A program made the position numbers and the translations under genes. Of a stretch of DNA of 64,000 nt, positions 27,691 to 39,842 are shown piece after piece (within the stretch, counting starts at the first letter, position 1; the number at the start of each line of letters is the position of its first letter). The notes beneath the pieces were generated by a model. That model made no database searches. It saw only the letters and a list, made by a program, of their open reading frames with translations, and was not told the origin of the DNA. The stretch comes from Antedon mediterranea. Its lineage: Eukaryota > Echinodermata > Crinoidea > Comatulida > Antedonidae. Location of the stretch: positions 24,802,432 to 24,866,431 of the forward strand of contig NC_092679.1 in assembly GCF_964355755.1 (NCBI RefSeq), written 5' to 3'.

Positions 27691-28998
27691 CGGTGGCTGA
27701 TTTCCGCCAAAGAAAACAATTATTTTGTAATATAACGCCGTAATTAGGGCGTTATAATGCCGTATCTGTTCACACCTCCATGCGCATGCGTTGTACAAAT
27801 CACAGATTTTAGAAAGTCACGTGGTACATTAGTGGCCATCTTTGTGTCCAACTATGCCTATGTGTATGGAGTCGAGTAATTTGTCTCTAAAATGTAGGTT
27901 TTAAATTATATCTAATTTATTTATGAACATATTAATTCCAAACTGCCTTCTAACTTTTCCTGTAATTTTTTAACTAACTCTGAAATCCATTCGTATAATA
28001 CAAGAGCATCACGGGACCTTCATCTTCCTCAATTCGCTATAGTGGTTCTAAACTATTCAATAATCTACCTCCCGAAATTTCATCATCGTCTTCTAGCAAA
28101 ATGTTCTCTTTTAAACTTAAAGAATATCTTATTTCAAATTATAACTAATGGTTTTCTCTATTTTGTAATATTTTTTTAACTTTAGAAACTTTTTCTAAAT
28201 TGCTTCCTTTTCTGTTGGTGTGTGTGAGTGTGTGTGTCTGTTGATCTTTATGTGTATGTGTAGTTATATGTTTACATTTATATATATAAGTATATAATTT
28301 TCTTACATGGCTTCCCAACATACAAGTTCTCAATTGGATTTTTGTTTCCAATTGATCGATACTTTCTTGGGTTTTTTTGCCTCTTTCATTTTTTTATATA
28401 ACTGAATCATCTTTTTTTATACATTATGATTTACTGTATATATCTCTAAAAAAAAAAATTTATATATAAAATATCAGAAATTATAAGGTTTTACTCAAAT
28501 ATGAATATGAAAGAAATAAATGTTTATTTGATTGATTGATTGATTGATTTAATATCAAAACAATCAACATTTGTTTAAAGGTTTTTGTTAAGATAACGCA
28601 ATCATAAAGTTACTGCGATTTTAAACAACAAAATGTAAAAACAATGCATTACTATAGAGAATCGCTGTACAAAATAAACGCGCATGCATAGAGCGCACAG
28701 CCAGAGCCGTTAAATTAAATGGAAAAGCTTTTTTTTTTTAAATCATCAAAATAATATTATTATTGTAACAAAAACCTTTAAACAAATTGATTCAATCCAT
28801 TCAAAGTCGCAACTCTTTATGGCTCTGGGTTTGTTGATGTACTACGCATGCGCATATAGGCCTACGTGTGAACGGATTGTATAATTAGGGCGTTATAACG
28901 CCGTAATTAGGGCGTTATAACGCCCTAATACGGCGTTATAACGCCCAACGCCGTATTATTATAAAATAATGTTTTTCTTTGCCGGAAATCAGCCACCG
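27691..28998. mobile_element. TA-flanked inverted-repeat element containing a LINE tail
   Basis: Termini CGGTGGCTGATTTCCGCCAA (27691) and its near complement (28998) are about 35 bp long and are flanked by TA on both sides, as for Tc1/mariner-type integration. Subterminal 22-bp units of GCCGTAATTAGGGCGTTATA occur once or twice on the left and several times on the right. The interior has a LINE 3' end (27.95-28.55 kb) and a second small inverted repeat TTGTTTAAAGGTTTTTGTTA at about 28571 and 28770. No transposase. Confidence 0.75.
27970..28148 (+). pseudogene. LINE ORF2 C-terminal fragment (CR1/L2-like)
   Basis: Translation gives HSYNTRASRDLHLPQ, then after a frameshift SGSKLFNNLPPEI and SFKLKEYLISNYN followed by TAA at 28146-28148. 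This is the hallmark tail of CR1/L2-type reverse transcriptases (NTR....L..P, G...WN.LP, FK..LK.YL). About 400 bp of 3' UTR-like sequence follows, ending in a (TTGA)n tract near 28531-28552, typical of such LINEs. It is 5' truncated. Confidence 0.75.
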
Positions 28999-29759
28999 TA
29001 GGCACCTGTCATGAGTTATTATTTTATTTATGGGGGATGGGGGGGGGGGGGGGATGGGGGCGTCTGCCTTAGTAAGCAATAAGCTTCCACGTGTGATGCA
29101 GTTCTTAGCTTTCGTTCTGTATGCGCGTCGTGACAAGCCAATTTCAATGATTAAGGTAGGCCTATTGTTTCCTTGATATTATAATTGTGCTATGCTAAAT
29201 TACAGTGCAGTTTAGGTGTGTTCAACCATGGAGGTAATGTGTTACCACAGATAAGGTGCTTATTTGGAGGCAAATGCTTCAAATTGTGATAACATTCTAA
29301 AACTTGACACAGTTATTCATCAACAAAAGAAAATGGAAGGGTTGCACACAATTTGGCCAGGGGAAAGCGGTCGTTTTGGGTTTCAAAATGGTAAAAAACA
29401 ATCCTGATTTAACATGGTCATCCATGGTGTCATTGGACAGAGAAATTAATACTGATGATTTTATTTCATTACATCCATATACAAAAAGTAATTGTTACAC
29501 AGTTATTTAGTAAAAGAACAAGTCACCTGACCAATAAAGGTCAAAAGGTCAACATCTAATTTTACCAAATACCATACTGTTTGGTATCGTTGGATAGCTT
29601 TTTTTAAATTCTGAATACAGTTTTAACAATGTCTGTCCAATTAATTGTAGTAATTTTTCAATTATATTATATTTCATTATAGGCCTACTGTCGTATTTAT
29701 GTAGTAAGTAGCTTTATAAAAAATGTTGTATCCTTCAGTAAACTTTAAAAGTACTTATT

Positions 29760-29813
29760 AGACCACACCCAATCTATAGACCACACCCAATCTATAGACC
29801 ACACCCAATCTAA
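29760..29813. repeat. 18-bp tandem repeat, 3 copies
   Basis: GACCACACCCAATCTATA is repeated three times. The flanking 29.0-30.1 kb is AT-rich with no recognised gene; the 68-aa ORF at 29304-29510 shows no family similarity. Confidence 0.85.
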
Positions 29814-30139
29814 TAATCATAGGGTCTTATTGGAAAAAGTATAGTCTACTGCATTACACTTATAGGACTTATATGTCACAAAATGTAAAGTTATTATTTG
29901 CAATCAAAACTATATTATAGTAAATAAAAAGATGACACAGAAATGTTTGTCAAATCACTGTACATTGTAGAAAATCTTAATCTGTTTCAACAATGTAAAT
30001 TAGCAGTAATCTTTTACTCTTTTTAAAATAAATAAATATACCCTAAAACTTTGACAAAGAAGTCTGAGATTAATTTTGAAAAGCACATCTCAAAAAGAGT
30101 CTAAAACTGTGCCAAGTTTCGGAATGTTCTCACTTACAG

Positions 30140-30231
30140 GCGCAGTCTCGCAGAAAAATTCTGTAATATTATACATGTCTGCTGCCCTCAATGCGTTTGG
30201 CTGGGAATTCATCCCACCTGCTACATTGTAG
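30140..30231 (+). CDS. Candidate terminal coding exon, unknown protein
   Basis: An acceptor-like CTCACTTACAG precedes a frame (first codon split) encoding AVSQKNSVILYMSAALNAFG followed by WEFIPPATL and TAG at 30229-30231. The composition is protein-like, unlike neighbouring noise, and a stop is well placed for a last exon. No upstream exon was identified and the family is not recognised. It could be chance. Confidence 0.25.
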
Positions 30232-33220
30232 CATCTACTTCAACCATTTTCCCTATGAACTACATCAGAAACAAAGCTAAAGATAGCTCTAGGCTGCTTT
30301 TCACAGTTAGTTTTTCAATTTTACTAATGGAAAACCAAATACAGGACTACGATTGAACTCATAATTTTTCAGCAACCTCAAGTCATATTCAATAGAAAAT
30401 GTTAAGTAGCTGTCAATAAGTCAACAGGCTCATCTGTTGCTATTTCATTTGAATAAAATCTATGCAGAGTTTGTTGTTTATTATTATTATATAAATATAA
30501 TTGTTACCTACTGTACTTTCTTTTTCTATGGCCCTGTTTCTGCAGAAATGGGTCTCATGATAAATATAACATTATAAAACGATTATCTCATCTCTCATCT
30601 TACATACTTTCAACTTTAATATCAACATTTGGAAGAAAATATGTAATGTTAAGTTTGTTATTTTGGTTCAAGAAAATGTTCTATGTGGTGACCCTGTTTA
30701 CATATCTGGATATGAACTCCTCAGAATTTCTGCTGGCAATGTAAGAGAGGTATAATTTTGTTATGAAGTTTTATACAAACATGAAAATAATAAAAGAAAC
30801 TGTAATGGACAACTGCTAATCGAACTACAAAGGTTTTCTTGGTTTTAAAATTCAGTTTCAGTTTCAACAATCTAAATTTCCATATTTCAATCTATTAATG
30901 GCATTGTAAAAATTATGACATAATTATTATGTCACAAAGCATAACAGTAAAAGTAGGTCTAAAAGTATTGGGTAAATAAGATTTGTATTCACCGCCCATG
31001 CCAACAATAGCAATATTGACTGAATTGAAATTACTATGGACAATGTTTCATTTAAATATTCAAATGCTCGGAGCAATATGCTTTTTTAACCAGCTAGCAA
31101 AACAGATATTATGAAGCATACTGTATTGCAAAAGCAAAAAGATAAGTGGGACTGGGTCAAAATCTTTAGCCAATAAATTTTGATTATGCAGAGTGATTGT
31201 ATGAGCCTTGAATGAAATAACATTTACTTGCAGCAAACAGCTTTCTTTAATTTAAATATTCATGTTTCTTCAACATTATTTGGCCTACATTTGTTTTCTT
31301 TTCGTATTCAGTCGTTCCAGTAGTTGCTATCTGATATTTTTCAATGAAAACTTTAAGCCTTCATCAATCTGATTAAAAATTCATTTAATATTTGTATACA
31401 TATTACAAAATTACTAGGTAGTGGCATGGTTTAAAAAGCCCAAGGGGATACACAGACTATAGTCCAACAGCAAAGGGCCAAGCCAACATGGTAATGTATC
31501 TCATGGATCTTCTAAATTGTACATTATTGGATGTACTAGGTAGGGGCATGGTTTAAAAAGCCCAAGGGGATACACAGACTATAGTCCAACAGCAAAGGGT
31601 CAAGCCAACATGGCGATGTATCTCATGGATCTTCTAAATTGTAAATTATTGGATGTATTGAGTTCTAATGCATTATTTATTTATAAAATTGTCCATATAA
31701 ATTAGTATACAAATTACCTTATTGTACATAAACACAAGCCAGTCACCAGCCCAGATCTCCTCACTTTTCAACGCTGTACTGTTGATTCGGAGTGCTTTCA
31801 GTCATCTTACAGGTGTAATTTTTTCAAATGTTCTCAAGCAATTATTATTTAAATAAGCCAAGGCCGACTATAAATGACCTTGAATATTTCAATTCAATTT
31901 TTAAAAAAAAATCTTTTTTTGAACAATATTTAATTCTAGTGAGTGCCGAGTTCAACATTGAATTCTAATCTTTTCACATAACTTTGTAAACTCTGGTCTA
32001 TGCTAATTATTAATTATTAAAAATCTTAAGATTCATTCAATCAATAGTTTTGAAACCTTGCTAAATTATTGTCCAGATGCCAATTTTAAAATGCTAAGTT
32101 GTTACGTTTGGCTTCGAGAGGTTGTTAAATTATACTCCAGTTCAAAAATTTTCTGAAAATCTTATTTTTTTATTTTCTCAAAAACTAAGCGATATTTTAC
32201 CAAACAAACTGTTTTTCATCTACCAAATACAAAATATGAGCCAATTCAATATTTAGATTTTTTTTCACCTGGCCCTTATTTTTTTATTTTATTTCATTCC
32301 AAACCAACAACGAATCATTGCCAATAAAAGGCTGGTTAAAATCTTAGATTGTGATCTTACTTGCGAACCAAAATATTGTGATTACTTATAATATATTAAT
32401 TTTTATTTGCATGTAAACTGCTTTAAACAACATAAATTGCTATTGTACTTATTGAAGAATAGCGTTAATGGTTTAAGATCTGTGCAAGAACTTATTAAAA
32501 AGAGATGCTATCATCCTCATTGTTATAAGCATTCTTCATCCAGGTCAGCTTTTGGGCCACTGTTTAATAATACAAGATGTAAATGTTATAAGTTATTGTC
32601 TCCTCCTTATCTATTATTGGTTATTTTAACATTCATCTTCACAGTTCAATTATTGTATGGGAATAAAAGGGGCGTGTCAAGTTGTGTTACCTTGAACTGT
32701 TAATAAAACTGGTTCACTTCACTGTCTGCAGCCTTGTTATACCTTTCTATGCAATCATTAGCTTTTTGTGCAAATCATTATATTATAACATGCAGTTAAC
32801 TATGCATATTTATAAGCATAATAAATCATACTATTATCACTTGTTAGGGACTAGGGAATCTCAAAAAGTCAAAGCCTTTTGTTGAAGGAAAGCCTGGGTA
32901 CAAAATTATTCAGAAACTTTGATACAAAAAAGGAAGAAATACAATAATACATTGACATTTTAAGGCTCAGAATATCAATAATATTTATAACAATTATCTA
33001 TGTTTTTTTTAGTTTAGTGTATGATAGGGTAACAGGTATATTGTTTGCAGCATCAAAAAAATCATTATGTATATTTTTATGCCTACAGTATTATGATTCA
33101 TTCATCTACAGTATATATTAATGCTACTAAATTGGTCGCTTAATTTTACGTATATCATCATGCCGGTCCGCCAAATTAAAAAAAGACTTTAGTCTCATCA
33201 GCCGAACCTTTGAACCTTCA
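30232..33220. other. AT-rich sequence without recognised genes
   Basis: Apart from the duplication at 31.4 kb nothing was recognised. The ORFs at 32407-32703 and 32682-32885 are leucine- and isoleucine-rich AT-driven frames without family features. Confidence 0.4.
31413..31656. repeat. 122-bp tandem duplication
   Basis: Two copies start ACTAGGTA(G)TGGCATGG or ACTAGGTAGGGGCATGG at 31413 and 31535 and share CCCAAGGGGATACACAGACT and CATGGATCTTCTAAATTGTA, with a few substitutions. A recent duplication. Confidence 0.9.
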
Positions 33221-33254
33221 AATTTGCAGCAAGAATATACAGTGTCTTTTTTAT

Positions 33255-33334
33255 TTTTTGTTAACAGTTTTTGCCAAAAAAAGAAAGATAATTAATGCAG
33301 CAACAAGACAAAACCAGGCTAGGCCTAGCTCGGG
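33255..33334. mobile_element. Diverged TTAA-MITE fragment, left flank of the minisatellite
   Basis: GCCAAAAAAAGAAAGATAAT and TAATGCAGCAAC then CCAGGCTAGG match the middle of the 639-bp TTAA MITE at 41.9 kb (GGCAAAAATAGAAAGACAAT, TAATGCAGCAAC, TCAGGCTAGG). Confidence 0.7.
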
Positions 33335-36300
33335 TAGGCCTACGAGGATGTTCATACGTATGATTACTAGGTTGGAGTAGGGCCTATGAGGATGTTCATA
33401 CGTATGATTACTAGGTTGGAGTTAGGCCTATGAGGATGTTCATACGTATGATTACTAGGTTGGAGTAGGGCCTATGAGGATGTTCATACGTATGATTACT
33501 AGGTTGGAGTAGGGCCTATGAGGATGTTCATACGTATGATTACTAGGTTATGGAGTAGGGCCTATGAGGGTGTTCATACGTATGATTACTAGGTTGGAGT
33601 AGGGCCTATGAGGGTGTTCATACGTATGATTACTAGGTTGGAGTAGGGCCTATGAGGGTGTTCATACGTATGATTACTAGGTTGGAGTAGGGCCTATGAG
33701 GATGTTCATACGTATGATTACTAGGTCGGAGTAGGGCCTATGAGGGTGTTCATACGTATGATTACTAGGTTGGAGTTAGGCCTATGAGGATGTTCATACG
33801 TATGATTACTAGGTTGGAGTAGGGCCTATGAGGGTGTTCATACGTATGATTACTAGGTTGGAGTTAGGCCTATGAGGATGTTCATACGTATGATTACTAG
33901 GTTGGAGTAGGGCCTATGAGGATGTTCATACGTATGATTACTAGGTTGGAGTTAGGCCTATGAGGGTGTTCATACGTATGATTACTAGGTTGGAGTGGGG
34001 CCTACAGTATGAGGATGTTCATACGTATGATTACTAGGTTGGAGTAGGGCCTATGAGGATGTTCATACGTATGATTACTAGGTTGGAGTAGGGCCTATGA
34101 GGATGTTCATACGTATGATTACTAGGTTGGAGTTAGGCCTATGAGGGTGTTCATACGTATGATTACTAGGTTAGAGTAGGGCCTATGAGGGTGTTCATAC
34201 GTATGATTACTAGGTTGGAGTTAGGCCTATGAGGATGTTCATACGTATGATTACTAGGTTGGAGTAGGGCCTATGAGGATGTTCATACGTATGATTACTA
34301 GGTTGGAGTAGGGCCTATGAGGGTGTTCATACGTATGATTACTAGGTTGGAGTAGGGCCTATGAGGGTGTTCATACGTATGATTACTAGGTTGGAGTAGG
34401 GCCTATGAGGATGTTCATATGTATGATTACTAGGTTGGAGTAGGGCCTATGAGGGTGTTCATACATATGATTACTGGGTGTCACGAAAGCTCAGACCACG
34501 AAAGCTCAGACCCCCTAAGACCTAAGATCACGAAAGCTAAGACCCAACACCTAAGATTACAAATACTAAGATATACTACAGCTTAAAAACAATACTTGTT
34601 TATCCATACATAATTTTAAACACAGTAGGTTTCATTTATTACCATAAATATAATTTAATACTACCGCAAAACATAGATAAACTCACATTATTTTCGCCCG
34701 TTGAGTAAATGTATATTTTTTCTTTACAACAAACAAACTTGACGGGTTGTTTGTTGGTATATATTTACTCCATTGTGTTGGTTCAGAGGATGTTTTTCTT
34801 ACGCACCTGCCTTTCTTGTATTTTGACTCCAAATTTGTTGACTAACTTTATCCTGAACACCACACATTAAAATTAGGACTTATAAGTACTTTCAGAAGGA
34901 GAAACACATAATAACAAATAAATAAATCCTTTAAATTGATGATTTTACAGATGTGTTTCTTTGTATATACTGTAATGTAACTCCTCGAGCTCCCTATGCT
35001 CAATGTTTTTGTTTCTATGGAGCGCCAAAAGAGCAACAATAATAGTACAAGTATAAAAACAGAAAGAAAACGAAACAAAAAAACTTATCATGATTTTTAA
35101 ATTAAAATTTATTTGCCAGTATTTATTTCTTCGTACTTGCATGATTATACTATTATCATTACAATTTTAATTTTACATTGTTCCATCCACACTGTAGATG
35201 GACTCCACAGAGTTTTCAGCCCTCTATATAATTTTTGCTCTTTTGACGTTCCATAGAAACAAAAACATTGAACATGGCCCATGGGGTAGGCCTACTGTAC
35301 TTACTGTAGGCTAGTCATTTTGTGTGCGAGAAAAACGTCTGTAAAATCATCAATTTAAAAATGTATTTGTTACTTTTTATGTGATTCTTTTTCATGAAAG
35401 TGCCAATTCTAAGGTGTGGTATTCAGAATAAATGTTAGGAGTTAAAATACAAGGCAGGTGCGAAAGATAAATATTTGTAATCTTAGGTGTTGGGTCTTAG
35501 CTTTCGTGATCTTAGGTCTTAGGGGGTCTGAGCTTTCGTGGTCTGAGCTTTCGTGACACCCTATGATTACTAGGTTGGAGTAGGGCCTATGAGGATGTTC
35601 ATACGTATGATTACTAGGTTGGAGTAGGGCCTATGAGGGTGTTCATACGTATGATTACTAGGTTGGAGTAGGGCCTATGAGGGTGTTCATACGTATGATT
35701 ACTAGGTTGGAGTAGGGCCTATGAGGATGTTCATACGTATGATTACTAGGTTGGAGTAGGGCCTATGAGGGTGTTCATACGTATGATTACTAGGTTGGAG
35801 TAGGGCCTATGAGGGTGTTCATACGTATGATTACTAGGTTGGAGTAGGGCCTATGAGGGTGTTCATACGTATGATTACTAGGTTGGAGTAGGGCCTATGA
35901 GGGTGTTCATACGTATGATTACTAGGTTGGAGTAGGGCCTATGAGGGTGTTCATACGTATGATTACTAGGTTGGAGTAGGGCCTATGAGGGTGTTCATAC
36001 GTATGATTACTAGGTTGGAGTAGGGCCTATGAGGGTGTTCATACGTATGATTACTAGGTTGGAGTAGGGCCTATGAGGATGTTCATACGTATGATTACTA
36101 GGTTGGAGTAGGGCCTATGAGGGTGTTCATACGTATGATTACTAGGTTGGAGTAGGGCCTATGAGGGTGTTCATACGTATGATTACTAGGTTGGAGTAGG
36201 GCCTATGAGGATGTTCATACGTATGATTACTAGGTTGGAGTTAGGCCTATGAGGATGTTCATACGTATGATTACTAGGTTGGAGTAGGGCCTATGAGGAT

Positions 36301-37832
36301 GTTCATATGTATGATTACTAGGTTGGAGTAGGGCCTATGAGGATGTTCATACGTATGATTACTAGGTTGGAGTTAGGCCTATGAGGGTGTTCATACGTAT
36401 GATTACTAGGTTGGAGTTAGGCCTATGAGGGTGTTCATACGTATGATTACTAGGTTGGAGTAGGGCCTATGAGGGTGTTCATACGTATGATTACTAGGTT
36501 GGAGTAGGGCCTATGAGGGTGTTCATACGTATGATTACTAGGTTGGAGTAGGGCCTATGAGGATGTTCATACGTATGATTACTAGGTTGGAGTAGGGCCT
36601 ATGAGGGTGTTCATACGTATGATTACTAGGTTGGAGTAGGGCCTATGAGGATGTTCATACGTATGATTACTAGGTTGGAGTAGGGCCTATGAGGGTGTTC
36701 ATACGTATGATTACTAGGTTGGAGTAGGGCCTATGAGGGTGTTCATACGTATGATTACTAGGTTGGAGTAGGGCCTATGAGGGTGTTCATACGTATGATT
36801 ACTAGGTTGGAGTAGGGCCTATGAGGGTGTTCATACGTATGATTACTAGGTTGGAGTAGGGCCTATGAGGATGTTCATACGTATGATTACTAGGTTGGAG
36901 TAGGGCCTATGAGGGTGTTCATACGTATGATTACTAGGTTGGAGTAGGGCCTATGAGGGTGTTCATACGTATGATTACTAGGTTGGAGTAGGGCCTATGA
37001 GGATGTTCATACGTATGATTACTAGGTTGGAGTTAGGCCTATGAGGATGTTCATACGTATGATTACTAGGTTGGAGTAGGGCCTATGAGGATGTTCATAT
37101 GTATGATTACTAGGTTGGAGTAGGGCCTATGAGGATGTTCATACGTATGATTACTAGGTTGGAGTTAGGCCTATGAGGGTGTTCATACGTATGATTACTA
37201 GGTTGGAGTTAGGCCTATGAGGGTGTTCATACGTATGATTACTAGGTTGGAGTAGGGCCTATGAGGGTGTTCATACGTATGATTACTAGGTTGGAGTAGG
37301 GCCTATGAGGGTGTTCATACGTATGATTACTAGGTTGGAGTAGGGCCTATGAGGATGTTCATACGTATGATTACTAGGTTGGAGTAGGGCCTATGAGGGT
37401 GTTCATACGTATGATTACTAGGTTGGAGTAGGGCCTATGAGGATGTTCATACGTATGATTACTAGGTTGGAGTAGGGCCTATGAGGGTGTTCATACGTAT
37501 GATTACTAGGTTGGAGTAGGGCCTATGAGGGTGTTCATACGTATGATTACTAGGTTGGAGTTAGGCCTATGAGGATGTTCATACGTATGATTACTAGGTT
37601 GGAGTAGGGCCTATGAGGATGTTCATACGTATGATTACTAGGTTGGAGTAGGGCCTATGAGGGTGTTCATACGTATGATTACTAGGTTGGAGTAGGGCCT
37701 ATAAGGGTGTTCATACGTATGATTACTAGGTTGGAGTAGGGCCTATGAGGATGTTCATACGTATGATTACTAGGTTGGAGTAGGGCCTATGAGGGTGTTC
37801 ATACGTATGATTACTAGGTTGGAGTTAGGCCT
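33335..37832. repeat. 44-bp minisatellite, ~77 units, split by foldback FB-3
   Basis: The unit combines GGGCCTATGAGGATG, TTCATACGTATGATTACTAG and GTTGGAGTA. The array covers 33335-34475 (about 26 units) and 35562-37832 (about 51 units), with FB-3 between. Variant positions are A/G in GAG(G/A)...GTG versus ATG, TAGGG versus TTAGG, and rare CATATG for CATACG. The rare variants show an 18-unit (792-bp) higher-order duplication: the CATATG unit at 36301 recurs at 37093 with the same neighbours. There are no unique spacers, so it is not a CRISPR. The flanks are pieces of the TTAA MITE seen at 41.9 kb. Confidence 0.97.
34476..35561. mobile_element. Foldback transposon FB-3 inserted in the minisatellite
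   Basis: The ends GGGTGTCACGAAAGCTCAGA (34476) and TCTGAGCTTTCGTGACACCC (35561) are exact complements. A perfect 10-bp target duplication TATGATTACT lies at 34466-34475 and 35562-35571; removing the element and one copy restores the 44-bp period. Subterminal repeats are ACGAAAGCTCAGACC and CTAAGA-rich units. Long inner arms pair 34803-35045 with 35225-35462 (CACCTGCCTTTCTTGTATTT / AAAATACAAGGCAGGTGCG; TTTCTATGGAGCGCCAAAAG). No transposase is encoded. Confidence 0.92.
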
Positions 37833-38385
37833 AAAAACTAAGCCTATGCTAAAAGAGTTACAGTATATCAACCCATCAAAACAAAACATATACAAATACA
37901 TTTCCTCTCTTGCTGTCTCAATGAGGAAATAATCCAATCATTTTATAATTTTGTAATAAAATCATTTTAAAATTTAGTGCAATGCCCTTTATTGACCTTG
38001 TTTGTTGTCAATGACCATGCTTTAACATTTGTTTCATAGATATGTTGATGCTATATTGTAATTTCTACAAAATAATTTATTGTACCATAATTAGAAACAG
38101 ACTTTGTGCAGTATTTTTATTTTTGTTTATTTCCTGTGTAAATGTCCTTTGTATATATGTTTCTGTAAATATTTCTATGATACGGTATGTGTTTTAAATA
38201 AACACAGTTTTGCTGCTATTGCTAATTTGTTAATAAATTAAATAAATAAATTCTAATAATTTAAGTGGCTTTCCATAAAATACCTTCATATTATCGATGG
38301 ATTGATATTTGTTGTTTGTTTTTTACTAATTAAAAGTTTGTAGTTGCAATGCTGCCCAATATTTTTATCAGGATAGGAAGGAGTA

Positions 38386-38577
38386 GAGGCTAAAACACTC
38401 GGACTAGTGGAGAACGTTCGATGCAAAATACATTTTTAGGGCATAGTTTTTCTCTTTTTAATAAAATTACCATAGAAAAACGTACATTTTAAGACATGAA
38501 TGTTTTAATATTTGTTATAAAAATGTGTTTTAACCACCAAAAACATCAAATTTTGCAGCATACCCGCTTTACATCCA
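38386..38577. mobile_element. Diverged TTAA-MITE 3' portion
   Basis: AATTACCATAGAAAAACGTA, CATTTTAAGACATGAATG and ATTTTGCAGCATACCCG match the last third of the 41.9-kb MITE (TTTACCATAAAACGTAC, ATTTAAGACAAGGAATG, ATATTGCAGGGAAGGGG). Together with 33255-33334 it indicates that the minisatellite grew inside an old MITE copy. Confidence 0.65.
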
Positions 38578-38596
38578 TAATTGTTTTACTCATCCA

Positions 38597-38804
38597 ACTG
38601 GTAGCATTGTAAGAGATAACTCCACCGCCTCAGATCTACTACTGGTTTGGTCAAAATATATAATGGTCCCTAAATTGCACACTACTGACCAATGTAAAGT
38701 ACTGGTAGCATTGTAAGAGATGACTCCACCGCCTCAGATCTACTACTGGTTTGGTCAAAATTTATATGGTACCTAAATTGCACACCACTGACCAATGTAA
38801 AGTA
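38597..38804. repeat. 104-bp tandem duplication
   Basis: Two copies start ACTGGTAGCATTGTAAGAGA at 38597 and 38701 and share CTCCACCGCCTCAGATCTAC, with few differences. Confidence 0.9.
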
Positions 38805-39785
38805 AAATTGCAGTGTATTTAATCATTGTCATTTTTAAGTAATTTATTCTTTACTACAGTACTTTTTTGGGAGCACAAAATCAACCATATTGCCATAGAT
38901 TATACACTACGTATTTGAATTTTTATTCACAGATCACTTTAAATTTACATCATATTTTTATTAATGTGCATTAGGATCTATGTGGAAAACACTCCGTAAG
39001 TGTTATTGCAGAGACTGGACTAAAAACCCACCCACGAAATTGCTAGTATCATAAATGAACGCATTTGATATTGATTACGTTTCTATGGAAATTGATGCTA
39101 TAATAAATCATACAATTGACTATATAATCAGGTCTTTTGTCTTCTCTATAGTAGAAAATATGAAAAGCTCTGTTTCATAAAAAAAAAAAATATGCATAAA
39201 GTGTGCCAAGGTTAGTCTGCCTAGAGACTAATGTATTTTACATGTAAACTATTGCATCTTCTTGTCTCATCAGTAGTTTCTTCAAATGGATGAAAGTAAA
39301 AATGAAAGTATGGCATCTTGAATTTATTAATAACATTATATTTGATATTTTATTTCCATTGAATATTTTAAAAACAACAAATATTATAATGTGATTATGA
39401 TACTGATGAATAAGGCAGTCAGAAGTCTTGGCTAAAATTAAATTTCCCAAAAAAAAACAAACAAATGTAATACTTTTTCATATCCCAATAACAAATCTGG
39501 GTTTTCGATTATAGTTGCCATTAAGGACATATATTGTTATTTAACCAACCTTTAAGTAAACTAATAATTAATATAATAACTATGGTCAACATTGTATGCA
39601 AAAACTCTAATGGGTGGCAATGTTATAAAAACACAAACATACTTTCAGGTATGTTTTATCAACAAAAACATTGAAACAAGTCCAGAAATCAGTACTTATA
39701 ACCATGGAGAAAAAAATATATACCGGTATATAAATTATAAATAGCGAAAAGCTAAATCAAAACGATAAGTAAAACAGCCAGAAAA

Positions 39786-39826
39786 GTTAGCAGAGCTTTC
39801 GGGCAACATTAGCCCTTCATCAGTGC
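39786..39826 (-). other. Hammerhead-ribozyme-like motif, probable Penelope-like element relic
   Basis: Minus strand from 39826: GCA-CTGATGA, a GGGC/GCCC stem with loop TAATGTT, then GAAAGCTCTGC. CTGATGA plus stem II plus GAAA is the conserved hammerhead core, in the arrangement seen in Penelope-like retroelement terminal repeats. Stems I and III are not clear, so activity is uncertain. Confidence 0.4.
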
Positions 39827-39842
39827 AAATTATAATATAAAT

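Noticed and set aside
33335-37832. Long array of near-identical repeats that might suggest CRISPR
   Set aside because: Units are directly adjacent without unique spacers, the host is eukaryotic with spliced genes, and there are no cas genes. It is a minisatellite.
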